DNA of 64,000 nucleotides from Klebsiella africana. Lineage in GTDB: Bacteria; Pseudomonadota; Gammaproteobacteria; Enterobacterales; Enterobacteriaceae. This document shows, in pieces, positions 22,484-30,617 of this stretch. The DNA is taken from positions 992,001 through 1,056,000 of the forward strand of contig NZ_CP084874.1 of NCBI RefSeq assembly GCF_020526085.1. Direction: 5' to 3'. A program made the translations under genes and the position numbers. The stretch's first letter is position 1; every line of letters begins with the position of its first letter. Below the pieces are notes generated by a model. The model did not search any database and had not been told where the DNA came from. It worked only from the letters and a program-made list of their open reading frames with translations.

Positions 22484-23782
22484 TCACTCGCCAGTCGTTT
22501 CAGCGGCCAGCAAGGTTTTGTTTTCTGGTGCGGTGTCAGCGCTGCGTATTTTCCTGAACAGCAGGTAGGTAAAGAGGATCACCATGCACAGCGCGGCCAG
22601 GCCCATCAGCCACATATTGCGATAGGCGTCTTCGGCAGGGAGGGTATCCTGCCAGTGGCCAACAATCGGATAGACAAAGACGTCGGGCAGGAAACCAATG
22701 ACTGAGCAAATACCAACGGTGGTTCCCATGATGTAGTTAGGGGTTCTTGCTTCGCCGGGGCATGCCCAGTAAAGCCCACGCGAGGCGTAGCAGGTAAAGC
22801 CCAGCAGCAGGATCAGGCCGATCCCCATGGCGACGGACTGTGGATGAGAGTTTGTCGTCAGCAGCGCGATAAGCGCCAGCACCCCAACGATCGATAGCAG
22901 CTGAATGACACGGGTCGGCGATTTCACCTTGCTATAAGTCGTGATAATGCCGCCCAGTGGGCCACAGATGGCACGGAAGATTTTATTAATGACAATCCCC
23001 ATATAGCTCGCGGCCACCAGCGACATACCGTACATTTCGGTCAGATAGTTGGTGGAGTAGCTGAGGATGGCATAGATGGTAAAGACGCCAAAAATTACCA
23101 TACTGCAGTACCAGGTAGTGCTGATGCGCAGGACGGCGAGAATGTCACTTAACTGAAACGCTTTCTTTTCTTCTTTCGCGGTATTGCTATGCTGAGGGGC
23201 ATCGCTGACGAAGAACCAGCACAGTATTCCCAACAGAATATAAACCACGCTATAGATAATGATTACCGCCTTCAGGCTGTTGCTGTCGTCGGGGGTGAAG
23301 CGGGAAAATACCCACATGGTAAATACCGCCAACGACATCACGCCCACGCCACGGAGTCCTTCCATCCAGCCCATGATCTTGCCCTGTTCGCTATGGTCGC
23401 CAAGTAGCGAAGCGGCTTTAATTGACACCGACCACAGCATCAGAATCGTGGTGATAGCGAAGGCGACTTGAATACAAAGCATGACCCACAGCGGTGGATA
23501 AGTTGCCATTAAGAAACCGAGAAGACCGGTAATCACCATGGCCGAAGTAATCATTTTGCGATGGGAAAATTTATCAGCAATAACGCCGCTAGGCGCGTAA
23601 AGAATAATGGCGGCAATGCCAAATGTGCTCATAATTAAGCCAATTTCGGTATTGCTGAATCCCATAAATTTAGCCATGGGAATCTGGTAGATGTATCTTA
23701 AATAGGCAAGATCAAAGCTGACACCACCGCTAAAGCTAATAATGGCAAGGGTTATCCAACGGCGATATGAAGTCTGTTGCAT
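22484..23782 (-). CDS. yqcE: MFS transporter YqcE
   Basis: A 432-residue inner-membrane protein with about 12 hydrophobic segments; MFS loop-like GVIADKFSHRKMI follows TM2. Matches E. coli YqcE (about 425), an uncharacterised MFS member related to the organophosphate/sulfoquinovose-type carriers. First gene of the minus-strand yqcE-ygcE unit. Its leader contains an ERIC element and, beyond it, an intrinsic terminator (23932-23981), so expression may depend on antitermination. Confidence 0.88.
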   Translation of the reverse strand: MQQTSYRRWITLAIISFSGGVSFDLAYLRYIYQIPMAKFMGFSNTEIGLIMSTFGIAAIILYAPSGVIADKFSHRKMITSAMVITGLLGFLMATYPPLWVMLCIQVAFAITTILMLWSVSIKAASLLGDHSEQGKIMGWMEGLRGVGVMSLAVFTMWVFSRFTPDDSNSLKAVIIIYSVVYILLGILCWFFVSDAPQHSNTAKEEKKAFQLSDILAVLRISTTWYCSMVIFGVFTIYAILSYSTNYLTEMYGMSLVAASYMGIVINKIFRAICGPLGGIITTYSKVKSPTRVIQLLSIVGVLALIALLTTNSHPQSVAMGIGLILLLGFTCYASRGLYWACPGEARTPNYIMGTTVGICSVIGFLPDVFVYPIVGHWQDTLPAEDAYRNMWLMGLAALCMVILFTYLLFRKIRSADTAPENKTLLAAETTGE

Positions 23783-23801
23783 ATCGTAATCTCATTTTAA
23801 A

Positions 23802-23928
<127 letters not shown>

Positions 23929-23931
23929 GAC

Positions 23932-23981
23932 GAAAAAAAGAGAAAAGTAAACCGCCTTTATCAGGTGGATTACTTTTCTCT
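23932..23981 (-). terminator. Leader terminator upstream of yqcE-ygcE
   Basis: Read on the minus strand: a 12-bp stem AGAGAAAAGTAA/TTACTTTTCTCT (23970-23981 with 23939-23950), extended inside by six more pairs (CCACCT/AGGCGG with one wobble), then seven T (23933-23939 complement). It faces yqcE from upstream, so it would stop yqcE-ygcE transcription unless overcome. Confidence 0.85.
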
Positions 23982-24012
23982 GGTCTCTAGTAATTGAGAT
24001 TAGAAATAGCAT
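23973..24012 (-). promoter_or_regulatory. Conserved promoter-leader element, minus copy (yqcE side)
   Basis: Minus strand reads ATGCTA, then TTACTAGAGACCAGAGAAAAG, running into the 5' arm of the leader terminator. It aligns with the plus-strand copy at 24120-24160 in about 28 of 41 columns, including ATGCTA, TTAC, AGAGAC and GAGAAA. Its first base is 25.5 bp from the centre of the CRP site at 24030-24045, exactly as in the other copy. ATGCTA probably covers the -10; the rest would be the first transcribed bases. Confidence 0.7.
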
Positions 24013-24029
24013 GGCTGCGTGAATTTTAG

Positions 24030-24045
24030 TGTGAGAGTAATCACG
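24030..24045. promoter_or_regulatory. CRP site (yqcE side)
   Basis: TGTGA-GAGTAA-TCACG, one mismatch from the CRP consensus TGTGA-N6-TCACA. Its centre is about 41 bp upstream of the expected yqcE transcript start, the class II position. Confidence 0.75.
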
Positions 24046-24086
24046 ATTCATAATTTTAAACGCATTTGTGATGTGAAATAATCATC

Positions 24087-24102
24087 TGTGATTGCGATCA
24101 CA
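24087..24102. promoter_or_regulatory. CRP site (ygcW side)
   Basis: TGTGA-TTGCGA-TCACA, a perfect CRP half-site pair. Centred about 36-41 bp upstream of the expected ygcW transcript start, depending on which -10 is used. Confidence 0.85.
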
Positions 24103-24119
24103 TTAGATGCTTAAGCACT

Positions 24120-24160
24120 ATGCTAAAAATTACTCCAGTTACCAGAGACAATGAGAAAGG
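24120..24160 (+). promoter_or_regulatory. Conserved promoter-leader element, plus copy (ygcW side)
   Basis: Reads ATGCTA, then TTACCAGAGACAATGAGAAA, and its last bases are the 5' arm of the leader terminator at 24155. The same element appears on the minus strand at 23973-24012. A protein bound to this RNA segment could not coexist with the terminator stem, which is the geometry of an antiterminator target. The candidate regulator is YgcP (29760-30335). Confidence 0.7.
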
Positions 24161-24201
24161 TGACTTCCCTCTCGCAGGGGAAGTTGCCTTTCTTTTTTTT
24201 T
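24155..24201 (+). terminator. Leader terminator upstream of ygcW
   Basis: A 15-bp stem (24155-24169 with 24178-24192, two G-T wobbles, 8-nt loop) followed by nine T (24193-24201), only 25 bp before ygcW. It lies upstream of the first gene of its own operon, so it is an attenuator rather than a 3' end; there is no upstream plus-strand gene for it to terminate. Confidence 0.88.
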
Positions 24202-24226
24202 GCCTAAAGGAATTTGGAGCCAAACT

Positions 24227-25012
24227 ATGTCGATCGAATCTCTTGATGCATTCTCAATGAATTTCTTCTCACTGCAAGGTAAAACGGCGATAGTCACCGG
24301 GGGGAATAGTGGATTAGGGCAAGCCTTTGCAATGGCGCTGGCAAAAGCAGGTGCCAATTTATTTATCCCAAGTTTTGTTAAGGATAACGGAGAAACCAGG
24401 GAACTCATTGAAAAGCAGGGTGTTGAGGTTGAATTCATGCAGGTGGATATCACCGAAAAAGGTGCTCCTGAAAAGATTATCGCTGCCTGCTGCAAGCGTT
24501 TCGGGACGGTGGATATTCTGATCAATAACGCCGGGATTTGTAAGCTGAACAAAGTACTGGACTTCGGCCGTGCAGACTGGGATCCGATGATTGATGTTAA
24601 CCTGACGGCAGCTTTCGAACTCAGTTATGAAGCAGCTAAAATTATGATCCCGCAAAAGAGTGGGAAGATTATTAACATTTGCTCTTTGTTTTCATTTCTT
24701 GGCGGGCAATGGTCTCCGGCTTATTCAGCAACTAAACATGCGCTTGCCGGTTTCACTAAAGCCTATTGCGATGAGTTAGGGCAATATAATATTCAGGTTA
24801 ATGGTATTGCTCCAGGATATTACGCAACGGATATTACGTTAGCGACCCGCAGTAATCCTGAGACGAATCAGCGGGTACTGGACCATATCCCGGCTAATCG
24901 TTGGGGTGATACACAGGACTTAATGGGAGCTGCAATATTTTTAGCCAGTCAGGCATCAAATTATGTTAACGGTCATCTGTTAGTTGTCGATGGTGGTTAT
25001 CTGGTGCGTTAA
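24227..25012 (+). CDS. ygcW: Short-chain dehydrogenase/reductase YgcW
   Basis: A 261-residue classical SDR. Cofactor motif TGGNSGLGQAFA (about 23-34), NNAGI, catalytic Ser in ICSLFSFLGG and YSATK (Tyr/Lys), C-terminal VDGGYLVR. Most similar in style to gluconate 5-dehydrogenase / 2-deoxygluconate dehydrogenase members. Start MSIESLDAF matches E. coli YgcW (261); TTGGAG is the ribosome-binding site, and an earlier ATG at 24200 would lie in the terminator T-run. First gene of the putative ygcWUSRQ operon. Confidence 0.92.
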   Translation: MSIESLDAFSMNFFSLQGKTAIVTGGNSGLGQAFAMALAKAGANLFIPSFVKDNGETRELIEKQGVEVEFMQVDITEKGAPEKIIAACCKRFGTVDILINNAGICKLNKVLDFGRADWDPMIDVNLTAAFELSYEAAKIMIPQKSGKIINICSLFSFLGGQWSPAYSATKHALAGFTKAYCDELGQYNIQVNGIAPGYYATDITLATRSNPETNQRVLDHIPANRWGDTQDLMGAAIFLASQASNYVNGHLLVVDGGYLVR

Positions 25013-25071
25013 TTTATAAGCGGTGGTTTCTGTTTTTATTATTCCGAATTAATTATCAGGAAGGAATGACT

Positions 25072-26526
25072 ATGTCTTTATCCCGTGAAGCAATTGTTGA
25101 CCAGTTAAAAGAAATTGTCGGTGTTGACCGCGTTATTACTGATGAAACAGTCTTAAAACGAAACAGCATCGACCGCTTTCGTAAATATGCTGATATTCAT
25201 GGCGTCTTTACTTTGCCGTTGCCTGCAGCGGTCGTTAAGTTAGGTTCCACCGAACAAGTTTCTAACGTGTTGGCGTTTATGAACCAGCATAAGATCAATG
25301 GGGTTCCTCGCACTGGCGCATCGGCAACCGAAGGTGGTCTGGAAACCGTGGTTGAGAATTCCGTGGTGCTGGACGGTGCCGGGATGAATCAAATACTGAA
25401 TATCGATATTGAAAATATGCAGGCAACCGCGCAGTGCGGTGTACCGCTGGAAGTGCTGGAAAATGCGCTGCGGGCGAAAGGTTACACCACCGGGCATTCG
25501 CCGCAGTCCAAACCGCTGGCGCAAATGGGGGGGCTGGTGGCAACCCGCAGCATTGGTCAATTCTCCACGCTATATGGCGCAATTGAAGATATGGTTGTTG
25601 GGCTCGAGGCCGTGCTGGCGGATGGTACTGTTACCCGCATCAAAAACGTCCCGCGTCGTGCCGCCGGGCCGGACATTCGCCACATTATCATCGGCAACGA
25701 AGGCGCATTGTGCTATATCACTGAAGTCACGGTGAAAATCTTTAAATATACCCCTGAGAATAACCTGTTCTACGGCTATATCCTCGACGACATGAAGGTC
25801 GGGTTCAACATCCTGCGTGAAGTGATGGTGGAAGGGTATCGCCCGTCAATTGCCCGTCTGTATGATGCAGAAGATGGCACTCAGCACTTTACCCATTTTG
25901 CCGACGGCAAATGCGTACTGATCTTTATGGCGGAGGGCAATCCGCTGATCGCCAAAGCGACCGGGGAGGGCATTGCGGAAATCGTGGCACGTTACCCGCA
26001 ATGTCAGCGCGTGGACAGCAAGCTGATTGAGAACTGGTTTAATCACCTGAACTGGGGCCCGGAAAAAGTGGCCGCCGAGCGCGTGCAGATCCTGAAAACC
26101 GGCAATATGGGCTTTACGACAGAAGTGTCGGGCTGCTGGAGCTGTATCCACGAGATCTATGAAAGTGTGATCCGCCGTATTCGTAGCGAATTCCCGCACG
26201 CTGACGACATCACCATGCTGGGCGGTCACTCCTCTCACAGCTATATCAATGGTACCAACATGTACTTTGTGTATGACTACAACGTGGTCGGGTGCAAGCC
26301 GGAAGAGGAAATTGATAAGTATCACAACCCGCTGAACAAGATCATTTGCGAAGAGACGATTCGCCTCGGTGGCTCCATGGTACATCACCACGGAATTGGT
26401 AAACATCGCGTTCACTGGAGCAAGCTGGAACACGGTAGCGCATGGCCGCTGCTGGAAGGGCTCAAGAAGCAGTTCGATCCAAACGGTATCATGAATACCG
26501 GAACGATCTATCCAATTGAAAAATAG
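25072..26526 (+). CDS. ygcU: FAD-linked oxidase YgcU (VAO/PCMH family)
   Basis: A 484-residue flavoprotein with an N-terminal FAD-binding PCMH domain (about 40-230: PRTGASATEGGLETVVENS, MGGLVATRSIGQFS) and a C-terminal FAD-oxidase domain with MVHHHGIGKHRVHW, the HHH motif seen in alkyldihydroxyacetonephosphate synthase and glycolate/lactate oxidases. It likely oxidises a hydroxy-acid or sugar-derived alcohol and passes electrons to the ETF encoded downstream. AGGAAGGA is best spaced for the ATG at 25072 rather than 25066, giving E. coli's 484 residues. Confidence 0.92.
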   Translation: MSLSREAIVDQLKEIVGVDRVITDETVLKRNSIDRFRKYADIHGVFTLPLPAAVVKLGSTEQVSNVLAFMNQHKINGVPRTGASATEGGLETVVENSVVLDGAGMNQILNIDIENMQATAQCGVPLEVLENALRAKGYTTGHSPQSKPLAQMGGLVATRSIGQFSTLYGAIEDMVVGLEAVLADGTVTRIKNVPRRAAGPDIRHIIIGNEGALCYITEVTVKIFKYTPENNLFYGYILDDMKVGFNILREVMVEGYRPSIARLYDAEDGTQHFTHFADGKCVLIFMAEGNPLIAKATGEGIAEIVARYPQCQRVDSKLIENWFNHLNWGPEKVAAERVQILKTGNMGFTTEVSGCWSCIHEIYESVIRRIRSEFPHADDITMLGGHSSHSYINGTNMYFVYDYNVVGCKPEEEIDKYHNPLNKIICEETIRLGGSMVHHHGIGKHRVHWSKLEHGSAWPLLEGLKKQFDPNGIMNTGTIYPIEK

Positions 26527-26531
26527 CTAGT

Positions 26532-26658
26532 TATACGCAAAATCATTCGCGTTGTATCAAGGCGGCAAGTGAATAAGTCTCCAGGAGCGTACAAAAGTAC
26601 GTGACTGGGGCTTATGAACGTAGCCAACGAAGAGGCAGCGTGAAGGATGAAGCGTATA
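26532..26658. repeat. ERIC-like element, 127 bp, inside the ygcU-ygcS gap
   Basis: Inverted TATACGC/GCGTATA ends, the ERIC core TCTCCAGGAGCGTACAAAAG and TACGTGACTGGGG, and flanks GGCGGCAAGTGAATAAG and GTAGCCAACGAAGAGGCAG. Length is exactly 127 bp, as for the ERIC at 23802-23928, though the sequence is diverged. It creates a false upstream extension of the ygcS reading frame (from 26601). Confidence 0.85.
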
Positions 26659-26711
26659 AGCGGCTTCTCAATTGGGAAGCCACTCTTTTACCGGACCATG
26701 AAGGGGTAGAA

Positions 26712-28061
26712 ATGAACACTTCACCGGTGCGAATGGACGATTTACCGCTCAACGGTTTTCACTGCCGTATTGCCGCGCTGACTTTTGGCGCGCATCTGGT
26801 TGATGGTTATGTCCTCGGCGTTATTGGTTACGCCATCATTCAACTTACCCCCGCCATGCAGCTGACGCCGTTAATGGCGGGCATGATTGGCGGTGCGGCG
26901 CTGCTGGGGCTTTTTATCGGCAGCCTCATTCTGGGCTGGGTTTCGGATCACATTGGTCGCCAGAAAATCTTCAATTTTAGTTTTATGTTGATTACCGTCG
27001 CTTCATTTCTTCAGTTTTTCGCTACCACTCCTGAACAGCTCATTGGTTTACGCATACTGATAGGGATTGGCCTGGGGGGCGATTACTCCGTGGGCCACAC
27101 GCTGCTTGCCGAATTTGCACCACGTCGACATAGAGGTATTTTGCTTGGCGCATTCAGCGTGGTGTGGACCGTTGGTTATGTGCTGGCAAGTCTGGCTGGT
27201 CATCATTTTATTAGCGAAAACCCTGATGCCTGGCGATGGTTGCTGGCCTCGTCGGCTTTGCCGGCGCTACTGATTACTCTGCTGCGTTGGGGAACGCCTG
27301 AATCGCCGCGTTGGCTAATGCGACAGGGAAGATTTGCCGAAGCTCATGCCGTGGTGCACCGCTGTTTTGGTATGCACGTACAATTGGGTGATGAGGTTAC
27401 GAAAGAAACGAATAAACAGATCAGTGCCCTGTTCTCATCGCGCTACTGGCGGCGCACCGCATTTAATAGCATTTTTTTTGTCTGTCTGGTCATTCCCTGG
27501 TTTGTTATTTACACCTGGCTTCCGACTATCGCGGAAACCATTGGCCTCGAAGACGCGCTTACCGCCAGCCTGCTGCTGAACGCGCTATTAATTGTTGGTG
27601 CGCTGTTGGGCCTGGTTTTAACTCATCTGCTGGCCCATCGCCATTTCTTATTAGGCAGCTTTCTGCTGCTTGCGGCGACTTTACTCGTGATGGCCTGCTT
27701 ACCTCCTGGTAGTCACTGGACGCTGCTGCTTTTTGTTCTGTTCAGCACCACAATTTCTGCGGTCAGCAATCTGGTGGGGATTTTACCGGCGGAAAGCTTC
27801 CCCACCGACATTCGTTCATTAGGCGTGGGATTTGCCACCGCCATGAGTCGTCTCGGCGCAGCGATCAGCACTGGTTTGCTGCCCTGGATCCTCGCGCAGT
27901 GGGGGATGACCGTCACTTTGCTGCTTTTGTCGGGAATATTACTGATTGGCTTCATGGTGACCTGGCTATGGGCACCAGAGACTAAGGCGCTACCGCTGGT
28001 GGCGGCCGGAAGTGGAGATAAAAGACAAGGAGGTACCAATGAACATTCTATTGGCGTTTAA
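26712..28061 (+). CDS. ygcS: MFS transporter YgcS
   Basis: A 449-residue inner-membrane MFS transporter of the sugar/aromatic-acid porter type, with about 12 hydrophobic segments, loop motif GWVSDHIGRQKIF (about 74-86) and the central ESPRWLMRQGRF signature. The start MNTSPVRMDDL matches E. coli YgcS, whereas the upstream 37 codons are ERIC sequence. AGGGGTAG is the ribosome-binding site. The stop overlaps ygcR by 23 bp, implying coupling. Substrate unknown; a second transporter (yqcE) belongs to the same cluster. Confidence 0.9.
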   Translation: MNTSPVRMDDLPLNGFHCRIAALTFGAHLVDGYVLGVIGYAIIQLTPAMQLTPLMAGMIGGAALLGLFIGSLILGWVSDHIGRQKIFNFSFMLITVASFLQFFATTPEQLIGLRILIGIGLGGDYSVGHTLLAEFAPRRHRGILLGAFSVVWTVGYVLASLAGHHFISENPDAWRWLLASSALPALLITLLRWGTPESPRWLMRQGRFAEAHAVVHRCFGMHVQLGDEVTKETNKQISALFSSRYWRRTAFNSIFFVCLVIPWFVIYTWLPTIAETIGLEDALTASLLLNALLIVGALLGLVLTHLLAHRHFLLGSFLLLAATLLVMACLPPGSHWTLLLFVLFSTTISAVSNLVGILPAESFPTDIRSLGVGFATAMSRLGAAISTGLLPWILAQWGMTVTLLLLSGILLIGFMVTWLWAPETKALPLVAAGSGDKRQGGTNEHSIGV

Positions 28062-28821
28062 AGCCGAGCCGGACGCTGGCATGCTGGCGGAAAAGGACTG
28101 GCAGGCCGCTACGCAGGATCTCTGCGGGCCAGATGTTTCGCTATTACGCAGTACTATTGGTGTTGATGAACAAGCAGCTGCCGCCCTGCTGCTGGCCCAG
28201 CGTAATGCGGGTTGTGAGATGACGTTGACTGCATTAAGCATTGGCGATGAGCGTGCGCTGCACTGGTTGCGCTACTTTGCCGCGTTAGGTTTCGAGCAGC
28301 CGGTTCTGCTGGAAGCCACAGGGGATTTACGTTTTGCGCCGGCATTTATTGCCAGACACATTGTCGACTGGCAGCGTCAATACGGTCATGAATTGATAGT
28401 AACCGGCTGTCAGAGCGCTGAAGGACAGAATAGCCAGACACCGTTTTTGCTGGCGGAAATGCTGATCTGGCCTTGTTTTACTCAGGTTGAACGTTTCACT
28501 CTTGAGCCACCTTCTGTTGTTGTCGAGCAGCGGACGGCATCGGGTATCCGGCTCTGTCGGGTTCGGTTACCGGCGGTGATCGCGGTCAGGCAGTGTGGCG
28601 ACGTCGCGCTGCCGGTTCCCGGTATGCGCCAGCGTCTGGCGGCGGCAAAGGCGGAAATAGTACGCCAGGAGGTGGCTTTAGAAGCGACACCGGCCATCAA
28701 ATGCGTGCGTCTGACCCGCCCTGAACAGCGGCGCAATGCGGTGATCATCGACGGGGCAACGGCACAGGCAAAAGCGAGGTCGCTATGGGAGAACTATCTG
28801 CGGGAGAGGATGCAGCCATGA
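28039..28821 (+). CDS. ygcR: Electron transfer flavoprotein beta-like subunit YgcR
   Basis: A 260-residue EtfB/FixA-family protein. Features include MNILLAFKAEPD, the LSIGDERALHWLRYFAALGF segment and GCQSAEGQNSQTPFLLAEML, the AMP/adenine-binding loop region of EtfB. AAGGAGG lies 5 nt before the ATG. It overlaps ygcS upstream and ygcQ downstream (ATGA). Predicted to form a heterodimer with YgcQ that accepts electrons from YgcU or a partner dehydrogenase. Confidence 0.88.
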   Translation: MNILLAFKAEPDAGMLAEKDWQAATQDLCGPDVSLLRSTIGVDEQAAAALLLAQRNAGCEMTLTALSIGDERALHWLRYFAALGFEQPVLLEATGDLRFAPAFIARHIVDWQRQYGHELIVTGCQSAEGQNSQTPFLLAEMLIWPCFTQVERFTLEPPSVVVEQRTASGIRLCRVRLPAVIAVRQCGDVALPVPGMRQRLAAAKAEIVRQEVALEATPAIKCVRLTRPEQRRNAVIIDGATAQAKARSLWENYLRERMQP

Positions 28822-29675
28822 AGATAGCGATGGTAATGGCGAGTGGCGATAGCGCAGCGATGAATCACTGGCTGATGACCGCCAACCTCGCAGCGGCAGA
28901 GCTGGAGTGCTGGATTATCGATGGCGAACCGGAGGTGGCTGAACCGATACTCACTGCGCTGGTGACCCAGTGGCAACAAACACCGGTCGATATGTTGCTG
29001 TTTCCTCCGGGTATGACAGGTGATGAGCTGGCGACACGGCTGGCCTGGCGTCTGCAGGGAGCGAGCGTATGTCAGGTGCTGTCAGTGAATACGCAGGAAG
29101 GTTGGGTCACGAAGTCGCATTGGGGGAATGCGTTAATAGCGACGCTGGACGTGGTGGCCAGGCCACTTTGCCTGTCCCTGGCGCGCCAGCCTGGAATGAA
29201 TATTTCAGCCGGACTTCCAGACAAACTGCCGATACGCTACCTTCCCATACCGGCAGCCCGGCCTGACTGGCTGGCCAGCGTTGAAAACGTCGAACATTCT
29301 GGCGGCCATCCCCTACAGAAAGCAAATCAGGTGCTGGTTGTCGGGCAGGGGGGGCTACATATCAATGCTGACGGCATCGCGGCGCTGGCGCGACGTCTCA
29401 GGATGGAGGTTGGCTATAGCCGCGCGCGAGTGATGAATGGCGGTTATGATGTGGAACGCCTGATTGGTATTTCGGGCCATCTGCTGGCGCCGGATGTCTG
29501 CATCGTGGCGGGAGCTTCAGGTGCAGCGGCATTGATGACGGGAATCAGAGATAGTCGGTTTATTGTGGCGATTAATCACGATCCCCACGCGCCGATTTTT
29601 ACCCAGGCGGATGTTGGCATTGTGGATGACTGGCTGCCGGTGCTTGAAGCGCTGGTCGCCTGTGCAGAGACATAA
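28818..29675 (+). CDS. ygcQ: Electron transfer flavoprotein alpha-like subunit YgcQ
   Basis: A 285-residue EtfA/FixB-family protein. The C-terminal FAD-binding domain shows VLVVGQGGLHINADGIAALARRL, IGISGHLLAPDVCIVAGASGAAALMTGI and IVAINHDPHAPIFTQADVGIV, all typical of ETF alpha. Start coupled to the ygcR stop (ATGA at 28818). Last gene of ygcWUSRQ; a REP palindrome follows. Confidence 0.9.
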   Translation: MKIAMVMASGDSAAMNHWLMTANLAAAELECWIIDGEPEVAEPILTALVTQWQQTPVDMLLFPPGMTGDELATRLAWRLQGASVCQVLSVNTQEGWVTKSHWGNALIATLDVVARPLCLSLARQPGMNISAGLPDKLPIRYLPIPAARPDWLASVENVEHSGGHPLQKANQVLVVGQGGLHINADGIAALARRLRMEVGYSRARVMNGGYDVERLIGISGHLLAPDVCIVAGASGAAALMTGIRDSRFIVAINHDPHAPIFTQADVGIVDDWLPVLEALVACAET

Positions 29676-29715
29676 TTTCGGATGGTGACCAGCCTGCGCG
29701 GAGGGCGATTTGTAG

Positions 29716-29744
29716 GCCCGGTAAGGCGTTAGCCGCCACCGGGC
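29716..29744. repeat. REP palindrome between convergent ygcQ and ygcP
   Basis: GCCCGGTAAGGCG...CCGCCACCGGGC, a single REP-type palindrome (arms 29716-29722 and 29738-29744) in the 84-bp convergent gap, where such elements commonly mark the 3' ends of both transcripts. Confidence 0.8.
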
Positions 29745-29759
29745 AGAACGCTGTATAGC

Positions 29760-30335
29760 TCAACTAAGCTGCTTTGCTAATTTCCAGACCGTGGTGTTGG
29801 TGGTCGACAGTGCCGCCACGCCGGCGTTCATTGCATTCCGCGCATCTTCTTCGTCGCAGACCAACCCACCGGCGATTAGCGGCTGGCGAATTTTCTCCGT
29901 GACCCAGCCCAGAACCTTCGGCATACAGCCGGGAAGGATTTCAACGCAGTCCGGATTCGACTGCGCCACTTGCTTGTCAATATTGTGAAAAGAGATGGAG
30001 TCGACGATAAACAGGCGATGAATGCAGAAAAATCCCTCCGCCCTCGCCGCTTTTAGCATCGGCGCTTTGGTGCTGATGATACCGTCCGCTTCGGTAACCA
30101 GCTTTAAAAACTGAATGACGATTTCTTTATTGGACGCCCCCTCCAGCAGGTCGACGTGAATAAACGCGTATTTACCGGCATTTTTGATTTTCTTAACGAT
30201 GTTGCTAATGGTGCAGATATTGCCATACAGCACGGAGATAAACTGGCACTCGGAATCAATGGCTAATTGCAGGCTGGCGTTATCTTTCACGGCTGCAATA
30301 ACCGGATTTTGTTTTAGCAGGTGTAGCAGGGGCAT
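29760..30335 (-). CDS. ygcP: GlpP-family antiterminator YgcP
   Basis: A 191-residue TIM-barrel-like cytosolic protein of the GlpP family (glycerol-3-phosphate responsive antiterminator of Bacillus). Recognisable are NPVIAAVKDNASLQLAI, FISVLYGNICTI, AFIHVDLLEGASNKE, LFIVDSISF, VEILPGCMPK and PLIAGGLVCDEEDA. In the family an organophosphate ligand is sensed and the protein prevents termination in a target mRNA leader. No DNA-binding domain is visible. The obvious targets are the twin leader terminators at 23932-23981 and 24155-24201. Last gene of ygcN-ygcO-ygcP. Confidence 0.88.
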   Translation of the reverse strand: MPLLHLLKQNPVIAAVKDNASLQLAIDSECQFISVLYGNICTISNIVKKIKNAGKYAFIHVDLLEGASNKEIVIQFLKLVTEADGIISTKAPMLKAARAEGFFCIHRLFIVDSISFHNIDKQVAQSNPDCVEILPGCMPKVLGWVTEKIRQPLIAGGLVCDEEDARNAMNAGVAALSTTNTTVWKLAKQLS

Positions 30336-30356
30336 GGTGTATCCTTTATCGTTTTA

Positions 30357-30617
30357 TTACCCAAAGCGGAATGTAATACCAAATCCTGACTCAGGATAGC
30401 GCCATTCTTTCAGCGTTGCTTCATCGCATAGCAGTCGGCAGGTGCCGCACTCCAGACAGCCGCGGTAATCGACACGCAACTCGCCTTCGGCTGTCCGTGT
30501 GAAGAGCCCCGCGGGGCAAGCTTTGACGAGTCGTTCCGCGATCTCCTCGTTCGGCGATGTGGACGGAACAATATGTGCGCTGTCGGCAGGACGCCAGACG
30601 TTGCGGGCTACAGACAT
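30357..30617 (-). CDS. ygcO: Ferredoxin-like protein YgcO (FixX type)
   Basis: An 86-residue protein with CRGCLECGTC-type ligands: YRGCLECGTCRLLCDE (C-x2-C-x2-C-x3-C) and an upstream CPAG Cys, matching FixX, the small 4Fe-4S partner of FixC. Start MSVARNVW overlaps the ygcN stop by 10 bp, so the pair is translated together. It corresponds to E. coli YgcO (86). Upstream in-frame sequence to 30827 is antisense-like read of ygcN and not part of the gene. Confidence 0.9.
   Translation of the reverse strand: MSVARNVWRPADSAHIVPSTSPNEEIAERLVKACPAGLFTRTAEGELRVDYRGCLECGTCRLLCDEATLKEWRYPESGFGITFRFG

Noticed and set aside
26601..26711. N-terminal extension of ygcS
   Set aside because: It is ERIC sequence; the family start is MNTSPVRM at 26712.
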